From Enterococcus thailandicus (GTDB lineage: Bacteria; Bacillota; Bacilli; Lactobacillales; Enterococcaceae), in contig NZ_JXLE01000004.1 in NCBI RefSeq assembly GCF_001886265.1, forward strand, positions 1 through 64,000: a stretch of 64,000 nt of DNA, in the 5' to 3' direction. Below, in pieces: positions 52,964 to 61,088 of the stretch. The notes beneath the pieces are model-generated. The model searched no databases. It saw only the letters and a list, made by a program, of their open reading frames with translations, and was not told where the DNA came from. Numbering within the stretch: position 1 is the first letter of the stretch; the number at the start of each line of letters is the position of its first letter. The position numbers were made by a program, and so were the translations under genes.

Positions 52964-53803
52964 ATGAAAATCAAAAAAATCTTTAATCAGAATGCTGTGT
53001 TGGTAGACGATGACGGACAAGAAAAAGTTGCAATTGGAAAAGGGATCAGCTTTGAGAAGAAACGAAATGACCTTATTTTTATGAAGGACATCGAGCGCCT
53101 CTTTGTCATGGAACCGGAAGGACAACTTCGTTTGCAAAACTTATTGAATCAAATTGATGAAAAATATTTATTTGCAGCTGAGGAAATCATTCAGCATGCA
53201 GAAACGATTTTAATGGAGCCGTTGAATGAACATATTTTGATTGCATTAACAGACCATATCGCATTTGCTGCCGAAAATATGAAAAATGGTATCGTGATTC
53301 GTAACAAACTATTACGAGAAATCGAAGTTTTGTACGCTGAAGAATTTCAAATTGCACAATGGGCAGTAGAACATTTGACGAAAACGTTAGATGTGCCATT
53401 TACTTACGATCAGGCAGGCTATATTGCCATTCATATTCATTCGAGTCGCAGAAATCAATTGAACAATCATCGAAGTATTCGAGAGGTGACAATTATTTCA
53501 GATGTGATTCGTTTAATCGAAGCAGAGCTTGAGGTTGATTTGCATACTCAAGAGATGTCTTTGAGCTACACGCGTTTAGCAAATCACTTGAGATTATTAT
53601 TACAACGTTATAAGAACCAGCAGTACGCTGTTTTGGATGAAGATATTTTAAAAATGGTCAAGAAAAAATATATAGCAAGTTATGAAATGACGAAAAAAAT
53701 TCGTGTTTTATTACTTAAACAATATCAAATGTCGATTACGAGTGAGGAAATGGGATACTTAGCAATCCACATTGAACGCTTACGTAGCGCTGTTTGTGAT
53801 TAA
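52964..53803 (+). CDS. BglG/LicT-family transcriptional antiterminator
   Basis: A 279-residue RNA-binding regulator. The N-terminal CAT domain (residues 1-56; KIKKIFNQNAVLVDDDGQE and IAIGKGISF-like segments) binds the leader RNA. PRD1 (about 65-170) and PRD2 (about 175-279) contain conserved His residues (e.g. LTDHIAFA, IAIHIHS, LANHLRLLL, LAIHIERL) that the PTS phosphorylates. It is encoded between a leader terminator and nagE, 19 bp before the latter, and so should control nagE and itself. The same gene pair exists in E. faecalis. Confidence 0.9.
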   Translation: MKIKKIFNQNAVLVDDDGQEKVAIGKGISFEKKRNDLIFMKDIERLFVMEPEGQLRLQNLLNQIDEKYLFAAEEIIQHAETILMEPLNEHILIALTDHIAFAAENMKNGIVIRNKLLREIEVLYAEEFQIAQWAVEHLTKTLDVPFTYDQAGYIAIHIHSSRRNQLNNHRSIREVTIISDVIRLIEAELEVDLHTQEMSLSYTRLANHLRLLLQRYKNQQYAVLDEDILKMVKKKYIASYEMTKKIRVLLLKQYQMSITSEEMGYLAIHIERLRSAVCD

Positions 53804-53822
53804 AAATTAGGGAGAGAAAAAG

Positions 53823-55790
53823 ATGAAAGCTTATATGCAAAGAATGGGTCGCTCATTGATGTTGCCAGTTGCAACATTACCTGTAGCAGCTTTGTTCATG
53901 GGGATTGGTTATTGGATTGACCCAAGTGGTTGGGGTGGCAATAATATTTTGGCGGCTTTTTTAATTAAAGCTGGTAGTACGATTTTAGATAATTTAGGAT
54001 TGTTGTTCGCGGTCGGCTTGGCATTAGGAATGTCGAAAGACAAAGATGGTTCTTCAGCTTTGGCAGGGTTGGTTGCTTTCTTGACACCGATGACTTTGGT
54101 AAGTAGTGCATCAGTTGCATTGTTCACAAAAGTTGATGTTGAACAAGTAAACATTGCGTTTGGCGCAATTAACAACAAAAATGTCTTTATTGGGATTTTG
54201 GCTGGGCTAGTTGCCGCAGCAATGTACAATCGTTTTAGTAAAGTAAAATTGCCAATGGCTTTATCTTTCTTTAGCGGGAAGCGCGCAGTTCCCATTGTAA
54301 CTGCTGGTGTAATGACTTTGATTTCGGCATTATTGATTTTTATTTGGCCACCAGTTTACAATACGCTTGTTTCATTTGGTGAATTGATTTCTGGAATGGG
54401 AGCAGTCGGTGCTGGACTATATGGTTTCTTTAACCGTCTATTGATCCCAACAGGTTTGCATCATGCGTTGAACAATGTGTTCTGGTTCAACCTTGCAGGA
54501 ATTGATGATATTGGTAAATTCTGGGCAAGTGAAGGAACAAAAGGAATTACAGGAATGTATCAAGCTGGGTTCTTCCCAGTAATGATGTTTGGATTACCAG
54601 CAGGTGCGTTAGCCATTTATCAATGTGCTCGTCCAGAGAAGAAAAAACAAACAGCTTCATTGATGTTAGCAGCTGCATTTGCTTCATTCTTTACTGGTGT
54701 TACTGAACCACTAGAATTTTCATTTATGTTTGTTGCTTGGCCACTGTATGTTGTTCATGCAGCTTTAACAGGTATTTCAATGTTTGTAGCAGCACTTTTC
54801 CATTGGACAGCAGGATTTAACTTTAGTGCTGGTTTTATTGATTTCTTCTTGAGTTTACGCGTACCAATTGCGAATAAACCATACATGTTGATTTTACTAG
54901 GTTTGGTTATGGCTGTCGTTTACTATGTTACCTTTATGTTTGTTATCAAGAAATTTAACTTGATGACACCAGGCCGCGAAGAAGGTACAGGTGAAGAAAC
55001 GCCTGATTTAGCAACTGGTAACGATAAGTTTTCTGCTTTAGCAGATAGCATCTATGCGGCTCTTGGTGGAGCAAGCAATGTGACATCAATTGATAACTGT
55101 ACAACACGTCTTCGTTTACAAGTGAAAGATACAAAACAAGTTGATCAATCAAAAATCAAAGCAACTGGTGTTCCGGGATTGAAAGTAATTGATGATCAAA
55201 ATATCCAAGTTATTGTTGGAACAGAGGTTCAATTTGTAGCAGATGAAATGAGTAAATTACATGGAAGTCCTGTCAGCCAATCAGCTGGGACAGTAGTAGT
55301 TACCGAAGAAATCAGCAAACCAGAAGGACCACAAACACAAGATGTATATGCTGTAGCTACTGGGAAAGTGATTCCAATCACTGAAGTCGGTGACGAAGTG
55401 TTCTCACAAAAAATGATGGGTGACGGTTTTGCAGTTATTCCTGAATCAGGCGAAATTTTTGCGCCAGTTGCTGGGAAAGTGACAAGTGTCTTTCCTACAA
55501 AACATGCGATTGGTTTAGTAACTGACTCTGGAATTGAAGTCTTAGTTCACATGGGAATCGATACTGTTCAATTAAATGGTGAACCATTCACTGTCTTTGT
55601 TAAAGAAGGACAACAAGTGGGACGTGGACAAATGCTTGCAAAAGTCAATCTAGCAAGTTTGAAGGCAAGTGGTAAAGAAGCTGACATGATCGTTGTCTTT
55701 ACAAATCCAGATAAAATCGATACATTCTCAGTAACAACTGGCCAAGATGGTGAAGTGAACGAAATTATTGGGACGGTAACGAGTAAATAG
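53823..55790 (+). CDS. nagE: PTS N-acetylglucosamine EIICBA permease
   Basis: A complete 655-residue permease that imports and phosphorylates GlcNAc. IIC (about 1-385) opens with MGRSLMLPVATLPVAALFMGIGYWIDP, typical of NagE rather than glucose PtsG, and has GVTEPLEFSF (about 291-300). IIB (about 400-480) holds DNCTTRLRLQV. IIA (about 505-655) has FSQKMMGDGFAVIPE and HMGIDTVQLNGEPF with the active His. It may donate phosphate to the IIA-less EIICB encoded upstream. Its TAG stop lies in GTAAATAGAGG, identical to the edge of the 120-bp repeats that start there. Confidence 0.9.
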   Translation: MKAYMQRMGRSLMLPVATLPVAALFMGIGYWIDPSGWGGNNILAAFLIKAGSTILDNLGLLFAVGLALGMSKDKDGSSALAGLVAFLTPMTLVSSASVALFTKVDVEQVNIAFGAINNKNVFIGILAGLVAAAMYNRFSKVKLPMALSFFSGKRAVPIVTAGVMTLISALLIFIWPPVYNTLVSFGELISGMGAVGAGLYGFFNRLLIPTGLHHALNNVFWFNLAGIDDIGKFWASEGTKGITGMYQAGFFPVMMFGLPAGALAIYQCARPEKKKQTASLMLAAAFASFFTGVTEPLEFSFMFVAWPLYVVHAALTGISMFVAALFHWTAGFNFSAGFIDFFLSLRVPIANKPYMLILLGLVMAVVYYVTFMFVIKKFNLMTPGREEGTGEETPDLATGNDKFSALADSIYAALGGASNVTSIDNCTTRLRLQVKDTKQVDQSKIKATGVPGLKVIDDQNIQVIVGTEVQFVADEMSKLHGSPVSQSAGTVVVTEEISKPEGPQTQDVYAVATGKVIPITEVGDEVFSQKMMGDGFAVIPESGEIFAPVAGKVTSVFPTKHAIGLVTDSGIEVLVHMGIDTVQLNGEPFTVFVKEGQQVGRGQMLAKVNLASLKASGKEADMIVVFTNPDKIDTFSVTTGQDGEVNEIIGTVTSK

Positions 55791-55791
55791 A

Positions 55792-56275
55792 GGTTGTGGC
55801 GCAAAGTGGTTCGCTTCGAAAGAATAAAGAGCAACTGCCAAAAATAGTTTTTCATATTTTTGACCAGTTGTGAGTTATTTCGAGAAGTTGCTTTGGGAAC
55901 ACCGTGAATAAGGTTGTGGCGCAAAGCGTTTAGCTTCAAGCAATAAGAATGCTTTTCTAAAAATAGTTTTCCATATTTTAAGAAAAGAGGACTTATTGCC
56001 GAAGAAGTTGCTTTGGGAACACCGTGGATAGAGGTTGTGAAAGAAGTGCCTAGCTCCAAAAAATAAGAATAAATTTTCAGAAATTGCTTTTCAAATTTTT
56101 GTGAAAGTTAGACTTATTTTGAAGGAGTTACTTCTTGAACACCGTAAATAGAGGCTGTGGCGCAAAACATTTAGCTCCGACTAGATAATGAGCAGGCACT
56201 CAAAGTAACTTCCAATGCTTTGTAGTAAATGTAAGTTATATCTATATAGAAGAGTCACTTTGAATCAACTCATGT
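55792..56275 (+). repeat. 120-bp stem-loop repeat array after nagE, four units
   Basis: Units begin at 55792, 55912, 56033 and 56153 (spacing 120, 121, 120). The first is AACTG…CAGTT type, as after msrA. The second is CTTTTCT…AGAAAAG type. The third is TTTTCA…TGAAA with base stem AGAAGT…ACTTCT instead of CAAAGC…GCTTTG. The fourth has decayed. Sequence changes on one arm are matched on the other. The array starts at the nagE stop codon and runs in the gene's direction. The second unit is about 95% identical, inverted, to the units at 57251-57610. Confidence 0.88.
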
Positions 56276-56279
56276 AACT

Positions 56280-56314
56280 AAAAAAGGTTGCGACTTTTGT
56301 CGTAGCCTTTTTTT
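56280..56314 (+). terminator. Terminator behind the nagE repeat array
   Basis: AAAAGGTTGCGAC pairs with GTCGTAGCCTTTT (wobbles), then a T-run. It probably ends the nagE transcript including the repeats. Confidence 0.75.
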
Positions 56315-56340
56315 GATGAATAATAAAACGTGTGAATATT

Positions 56341-56349
56341 TGCTATACT
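56341..56349 (+). promoter_or_regulatory. Extended -10 promoter of the second gntR gene
   Basis: TGC-TATACT (56341-56349), an extended -10, 78 nt before the gene. No clear -35 is present. Confidence 0.5.
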
Positions 56350-56427
56350 AGAAGAAATAACTGGGAAAAATGAAAGATAGGTCTGCTTATCATGAGTTGT
56401 CATCATTTATAGATGAGGAGTTTTTTT

Positions 56428-57135
56428 ATGAAAAAAAAGGAATTTATTGTTCAAGATTTGCTGAGTAAAATTTATCAAGAAGAGTTCAAGGATGGTAAGT
56501 TGCCTGCCCAACGAACACTCGCACAAAAATACCAAGTATCTCGTTTTACGATTCAACAAGCAATCAAAAGCTTAGAGGAGATTGGAATTGTGCGCGTCGT
56601 TCAAGGGTCAGGAATCTTTGTTCACGAAAAATGGGTTAAGAACCCATTGATATTTAATTCTTTGACACGCACGCCTTATGATCGAATAGAGTCTAAAATG
56701 TTGACGTTAGAAAAACGTTTAGCAAGTAGTGAAGAGTGTCAACTATTTCAATTAGAAGTTGGAGAAGAAATCTGGTCATTTTCGCGAATTCGATTAGTGA
56801 ACTATAAAATTGAGCAACTAGAAAAATCATTGTTGCCAGTTAAATTGTTCCCTAAAGTAACAAAAGAAGTAGTCGAACATTCGATTCAACGCTTTGTTGA
56901 AAAAGAAGGGTACCGAATTTCACATTATATTAGTAACTACACGCCAGTGACTTTAACAAAGGCACAATCAGAAGTTTTAATGGTTAGAAGAGGAACACCA
57001 GCAATGCAAATCAAAAATCGAGCTTTATTGGCTGATGGTCGGATTTTTGAATACAGTGAGATTACAGCTATTGATTACTCGGTTACCTATATTCGTCCAT
57101 TTGATCGAATGATTCATCAATCAAGAATTGATTGA
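56428..57135 (+). CDS. GntR-family regulator (UTRA type) between inverted repeat arrays
   Basis: A 235-residue regulator. Winged helix in residues 1-70 (KLPAQRTLAQKYQVSRFTIQQAIKSLEEIGIVRVVQGSGIFV-like), UTRA domain about 85-232. I chose ATG 56428 (GAGGAG seven bases upstream) over ATG 56413. It probably regulates the neighbouring dehydratase and EIIBCA genes or the dihydroxyacetone operon; no target site was recognised. It is bracketed by near-identical 120-bp repeats in opposite orientation (55912-56032 and 57251-57610), so recombination could invert it. Confidence 0.85.
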   Translation: MKKKEFIVQDLLSKIYQEEFKDGKLPAQRTLAQKYQVSRFTIQQAIKSLEEIGIVRVVQGSGIFVHEKWVKNPLIFNSLTRTPYDRIESKMLTLEKRLASSEECQLFQLEVGEEIWSFSRIRLVNYKIEQLEKSLLPVKLFPKVTKEVVEHSIQRFVEKEGYRISHYISNYTPVTLTKAQSEVLMVRRGTPAMQIKNRALLADGRIFEYSEITAIDYSVTYIRPFDRMIHQSRID

Positions 57136-57234
57136 TGAGCTAATGAGAAAGAGGCAAGGACAATCAGTTGAATTGTCTTTGCCTCTTAGTGTATATCTTG
57201 AATTTTTTTGTTGGTACTTGTTTTTTTCAAATCT

Positions 57235-57737
57235 AACCGCTTTATGCTGCAACCTTATTCACGGTGTTCCCAAAGCAGCTCCTTCGGCAATAAGTCCTCT
57301 TTTCTTAAAATATGGAAAACTATTTTTAGAAAAGCATTCTTATTGCTTGAAGCTAAACGCTTTGCGCCACAACCTTATTCACGGTGTTCCCAAAGCAGCT
57401 CCTTCGGCAATAAGTCCTCTTTTCTTAAAATATGGAAAACTATTTTTAGAAAAGCATTCTTATTGCTTGAAGCTAAACGCTTTGCGCCACAACCTTATTC
57501 ACGGTGTTCCCAAAGCAGCTCCTTCGGCAATAAGTCCTCTTTTCTTAAAATATGGAAAACTATTTTTAGAAAAGCATTCTTATTGCTTGAAGCTAAACGC
57601 TTTGCGCCACAGCCTTTTCCTCGGTGTTCAAGAAGTAACTCCTTCCAAATAAGCCTAAATTACTCAAAAATTTGGGAAGCAATTTCTGGTAATTTTTTCT
57701 TATTTATTGGAGCTAAGCACTTCTCTCACAACCTTTC
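57235..57737 (-). repeat. 120-bp stem-loop repeat array, three identical units plus diverged ones
   Basis: Three perfectly identical 120-bp copies (57251-57370, 57371-57490, 57491-57610), flanked on the right by a diverged unit (57611-57731; stem AAATTAC…GTAATTT, base AGAAGT…ACTTCT) and on the left by the remnant of another (57235-57250). All are on the minus strand, starting six bases after the stop of the dehydratase gene, whose TGA lies in repeat-like sequence. The in-frame open reading of the tandem copies is an artefact of the 120 (multiple of three) period. Confidence 0.92.
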
Positions 57738-58937
57738 TCACGGCGTAACAATTGCCCCATCTGGCGTCCTACTTTGTGTCCATTCATGCGGTCGATAAAC
57801 AACCGGAAATTCAGCCGCTAGTTCTTCATTAAATGTAACACCAATGCCGACTTCTTCAATTGGATAGAAGAAACCATTTTTAGGTTGAGGAATATGCCCA
57901 AAAAGCTGTTGTGTATTTTTTGGCACATCAATATTTTCTTGGATAGCAGCATTATGAAGATGAATATTTAAATGTGTATTTACAGCTAAGCCAATTGGTG
58001 TGATATCTGACGGAGTATGCCAAGCAATACGAATTCCCATTGCATCACAAAAATGAGCTAATTTTAGTGCAGGTGTAATTCCACCAATCTGAGAAACGTG
58101 TGCACGCAGATAGTCGATCATTCGATTTCGTACAAGTTCTTGCCACTCCATTGGATTATTAAATAGTTCCCCAGTAGCAATAGGTGTAGAAGCTTGATTT
58201 CTGAGTTGTGTAAGCCATTCATTTTGATTAGGAGGCAAAAGGTCTTCTAGGAAAAATAAATGATAAGGTTCAGCAGCCTTTGCAAAACGAATCGCCTGAT
58301 TTGGATGAAGACGTTCATGAACATCATGAAGCATCTGAAATTGATGACCATATTTTTGTTGAATGGTAGCAAACATTTTTAGTGTGGTATCCATGTATTC
58401 TTCTTGATTGAAATAAGAACCAGCGATTGGATTTTCAGGTGTTTGCAAATTTTTTGGATTACCTCCATAAAAACCTAATTGGCAACGAATATACTGGTAT
58501 CCCTCAGACAAGAAACGATCAATTTCACTGAATAAATCGTCAATATTATCAGCAACTGCATGTGTATATGCGGGAATTGCGGTGCGTGCTTTTCCGCCTA
58601 GTAGTTGATAGAGTGGCATATCTGCTAACTTTGCTTTGATATCCCATAAAGCCATGTCAACGCCTGAAATTGCATTATTAGTAATTGGACCGTTTCGCCA
58701 ATAAGAATTAACGTTCATCATTTGCCAAAGATCTTCAATTTGATTTGCATCTCGCCCTATAAGCAGAGGTTTGAGGTAGTCATCCACAACAGTTTTGACA
58801 GCTAGTGGGCGGAACTGAAAAGTACCACAACCTAAGCCAAAAACGCCCTTATTTGTTTCAACTTTGACCACTAATAAATTATGCCGATCTGGTTTGATCG
58901 CAAAACTTTTTATGTTCGTAATAATTGTTGGTGTCAT
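57738..58937 (-). CDS. Enolase-superfamily sugar-acid dehydratase (ManD/RspA type)
   Basis: A 399-residue dehydratase of the mandelate racemase group, D-mannonate dehydratase/RspA subgroup. N-terminal capping domain, then a TIM barrel with metal ligands in LHDVHERL (Asp), [10 protein letters not shown] (Glu) and [12 protein letters not shown] (Glu), and the C-terminal [19 protein letters not shown]. Many members of this subgroup are poor mannonate dehydratases or have other acid-sugar substrates, so the reaction is not certain. I chose ATG 58937 with AGGAG eight bases upstream. It diverges from the EIIBCA gene. Confidence 0.85.
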   Translation of the reverse strand: MTPTIITNIKSFAIKPDRHNLLVVKVETNKGVFGLGCGTFQFRPLAVKTVVDDYLKPLLIGRDANQIEDLWQMMNVNSYWRNGPITNNAISGVDMALWDIKAKLADMPLYQLLGGKARTAIPAYTHAVADNIDDLFSEIDRFLSEGYQYIRCQLGFYGGNPKNLQTPENPIAGSYFNQEEYMDTTLKMFATIQQKYGHQFQMLHDVHERLHPNQAIRFAKAAEPYHLFFLEDLLPPNQNEWLTQLRNQASTPIATGELFNNPMEWQELVRNRMIDYLRAHVSQIGGITPALKLAHFCDAMGIRIAWHTPSDITPIGLAVNTHLNIHLHNAAIQENIDVPKNTQQLFGHIPQPKNGFFYPIEEVGIGVTFNEELAAEFPVVYRPHEWTQSRTPDGAIVTP

Positions 58938-58993
58938 TATATTCACTCCTATAGAAAATAATCTTGTGCTTCGTAGTTAGTAAAACATGTCAT

Positions 58994-59007
58994 TTATAGC
59001 GCTGTCA
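58994..59007 (-). promoter_or_regulatory. Possible cre site and -35 of the dehydratase gene
   Basis: On the minus strand TGACAGCGCTATAA matches the CcpA consensus at 12 of 14 positions and overlaps a TTGACA hexamer. A clear -10 at 17 nt is missing. Catabolite repression of the dehydratase is plausible. Confidence 0.45.
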
Positions 59008-59108
59008 ATTTGGCCTAAAAAAAAGGTCGTATAGCTTTAAAAATCAGTCCAATTATCATTTTTTTTGTTTGGGAATATTGTTAAATAAAGTTTTTTGTTA
59101 GTTGTTTG

Positions 59109-59172
59109 TATAATAGGACTGGTTTTACAACGAGATGTCTCCATGCTAATATAGCTCGTGTAAACGCAAACA
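59109..59172 (+). promoter_or_regulatory. Promoter -10 and cre site of the EIIBCA gene
   Basis: TATAAT (59109-59114) lacks a good -35. About 45 nt downstream TGTAAACGCAAACA (59159-59172) matches the CcpA consensus at 13 of 14 positions and lies next to the ribosome binding site AAGGAGGAG, so CcpA would act as a roadblock. Confidence 0.65.
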
Positions 59173-59186
59173 AGGAGGAGCGAGAA

Positions 59187-61010
59187 ATGAATCATAAAGA
59201 AACTTCACAAGCAATCATTGAAGCTGTTGGTGGAAAAGAGAATGTTAATAATGCTTGGCACTGTATGACACGCTTACGATTTAACTTAAAAAAAGTTGAA
59301 GCAGTTGATTATGAGGCGTTAGAAAAAATTCCACATGTGGTTGGGACAAAGTATCAGAGCGACCAACTACAAGTAGTTATTGGAACGGATGTCGCAGACT
59401 ATTTTCTTCCATTGGCAAAGGAATTAGGGTTGGAGGAAACACGGATAGTTGATTCAGGTGAAAAGAAGGGACTTGTATCATTGTTTATGGATACGGTTTC
59501 TGGAGTTTTTGGTCCGCTGGTGCCGGCGATTGCTGGTGCTGGGATGATCAAGGGACTGATGGCTGGATTGGTAGCATTGAATGTACTTTCAAATCAAACA
59601 GATTCCTATTTGGTTATTGATATGATTGCAAGCGGTGTGTTTACTTTCTTACCATTTTTTGTAGCAGCATCTGCTGCGAAAATTTTTCAAACGAATCAGT
59701 ATTTAGCAATTGCGATTGCAGCAGCTATGCAATTTCCAACTATGACGGCAGCTGTTGCACAAGGAGAAGTCTCTCAATTCTTATTATTTGGCTTAGTTCC
59801 AGTTCCTGTATTTAATTATGCTGGAACAGTTATTCCAATTATTTTTGCCGTATTAGCATTAAGCTATATTTATCGTTGGGTCGACAAAGTTCTACCGCAA
59901 GTGTTACGAACTGTTTTCACGCCAACATTATCATTATTTATTGCAGGAATACTTTCGTTAACGGTCATTGGACCCATCAGTATTTTTCTAGGAAACTTAT
60001 TGGCAAGTGGGGTAGAAGGGCTATTTGCAATATCACCGATCTTAGCTGGAATTGTCGTTGGCGCAATTCGCCCAATCGCGATATTTACGGGGCTTCATCA
60101 TGCAATGACCCCGATTGCGTTACAAAATTTTGCAAATCAAGGCTATGATATGTTAATGCCAATGATGTTTATGGCGAACATGGCAATCACTGGTGCAACT
60201 GCAGCAATTTATACCAAGGTAACGACAAAAGAAGAAAAAACAATTGTCTTATCTTCAGCAATTTCAGGTATTTTAGGAATCACTGAACCAGCGCTATTTG
60301 GTATTTTATCGAAGTATAAGAAAGCTTTTGCTGCGGCTACGATTGGTAGTGCCTTAGCTTCAGCGTTCATTAGCTTTTTTGGGGTTAGAATTTATGGTTA
60401 TATTTTGTCGAGTATTTTTAGTTTGCCGGCCTACATTGGGCAATATTTTATTTTTGCAGTGCTAGGTATTTTGATTGCTTTAGTTTCTTCGTTTCTAGTG
60501 ACATATCTACTTGTACCAAAAGAAGAAACAGAAGATTTTGTAACCAATGAAGTTGATTTACATGCGGTAGCCCAAGGTGCTTATGTACCTTTAGAGGATG
60601 TTCCCGATGAAGTATTCTCGACAAAAATGATGGGAGATGGATTTGCTATTGAGCCAATCAATGGTGAAATTTATGCGCCCGTATCCGGAGTTGTTACCAC
60701 AATTTTTCCTTCTAAACATGCGATTGGAATCAAAACAACTAATGGCGTGGAAATTTTGGTTCATATGGGAATCGACACAGTTTCGTTGAATGGCGAAGGA
60801 TTTGAGCTATTTGTTCAAGCTGGAGATAAAGTTTCAAGTAAAACAAAAATTGCAAAGATGGATTTAGATTATATTCGCACGCAAAAAAAATCAACAATAG
60901 TCATGGTCATCATCTTGAACATGGAGCGCGTAGTGACACTTCATGGTGAAAAAAGGTTGGATGGCACGCATCAATCTGGTGAATTGTTAGAAAAAGTTGT
61001 TTTGAATTAA
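59187..61010 (+). CDS. PTS beta-glucoside-type EIIBCA permease
   Basis: A 607-residue permease with domain order B-C-A. IIB has the phosphorylated Cys26 in WHCMTRLRF. IIC (about 105-450) has the GITEPALFG motif (about 371-379). IIA (about 475-607) has FSTKMMGDGFAIEP and HMGIDTVSLNGEGF. I chose ATG 59187, after AAGGAGGAG, over ATG 59106. This family imports beta-glucosides, sucrose or trehalose; the divergent dehydratase suggests an unusual or acid-containing sugar. No phosphoglycosidase is encoded beside it. Confidence 0.9.
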   Translation: MNHKETSQAIIEAVGGKENVNNAWHCMTRLRFNLKKVEAVDYEALEKIPHVVGTKYQSDQLQVVIGTDVADYFLPLAKELGLEETRIVDSGEKKGLVSLFMDTVSGVFGPLVPAIAGAGMIKGLMAGLVALNVLSNQTDSYLVIDMIASGVFTFLPFFVAASAAKIFQTNQYLAIAIAAAMQFPTMTAAVAQGEVSQFLLFGLVPVPVFNYAGTVIPIIFAVLALSYIYRWVDKVLPQVLRTVFTPTLSLFIAGILSLTVIGPISIFLGNLLASGVEGLFAISPILAGIVVGAIRPIAIFTGLHHAMTPIALQNFANQGYDMLMPMMFMANMAITGATAAIYTKVTTKEEKTIVLSSAISGILGITEPALFGILSKYKKAFAAATIGSALASAFISFFGVRIYGYILSSIFSLPAYIGQYFIFAVLGILIALVSSFLVTYLLVPKEETEDFVTNEVDLHAVAQGAYVPLEDVPDEVFSTKMMGDGFAIEPINGEIYAPVSGVVTTIFPSKHAIGIKTTNGVEILVHMGIDTVSLNGEGFELFVQAGDKVSSKTKIAKMDLDYIRTQKKSTIVMVIILNMERVVTLHGEKRLDGTHQSGELLEKVVLN

Positions 61011-61025
61011 TCAATTTTATGCACG

Positions 61026-61072
61026 AAAAAGGATGAGGCAAAACGTTATTTCGTTTTGCTTCATCCTTTTTT
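61026..61072. terminator. Bidirectional terminator between EIIBCA and adh genes
   Basis: A 20-bp stem (61026-61045 with 61052-61071, one wobble), A-run on the left and T-run on the right, shared by two convergent genes. Confidence 0.87.
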
Positions 61073-61088
61073 CTCTGTTAAGTAAAAA

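Noticed and set aside
57128-57798. Two long overlapping plus-strand open frames with a 40-residue tandem repeat.
   Set aside because: They arise only because the 120-bp repeat period is a multiple of three. The DNA is a minus-oriented stem-loop array, both frames are open alike, and no start signals or protein-like features exist.
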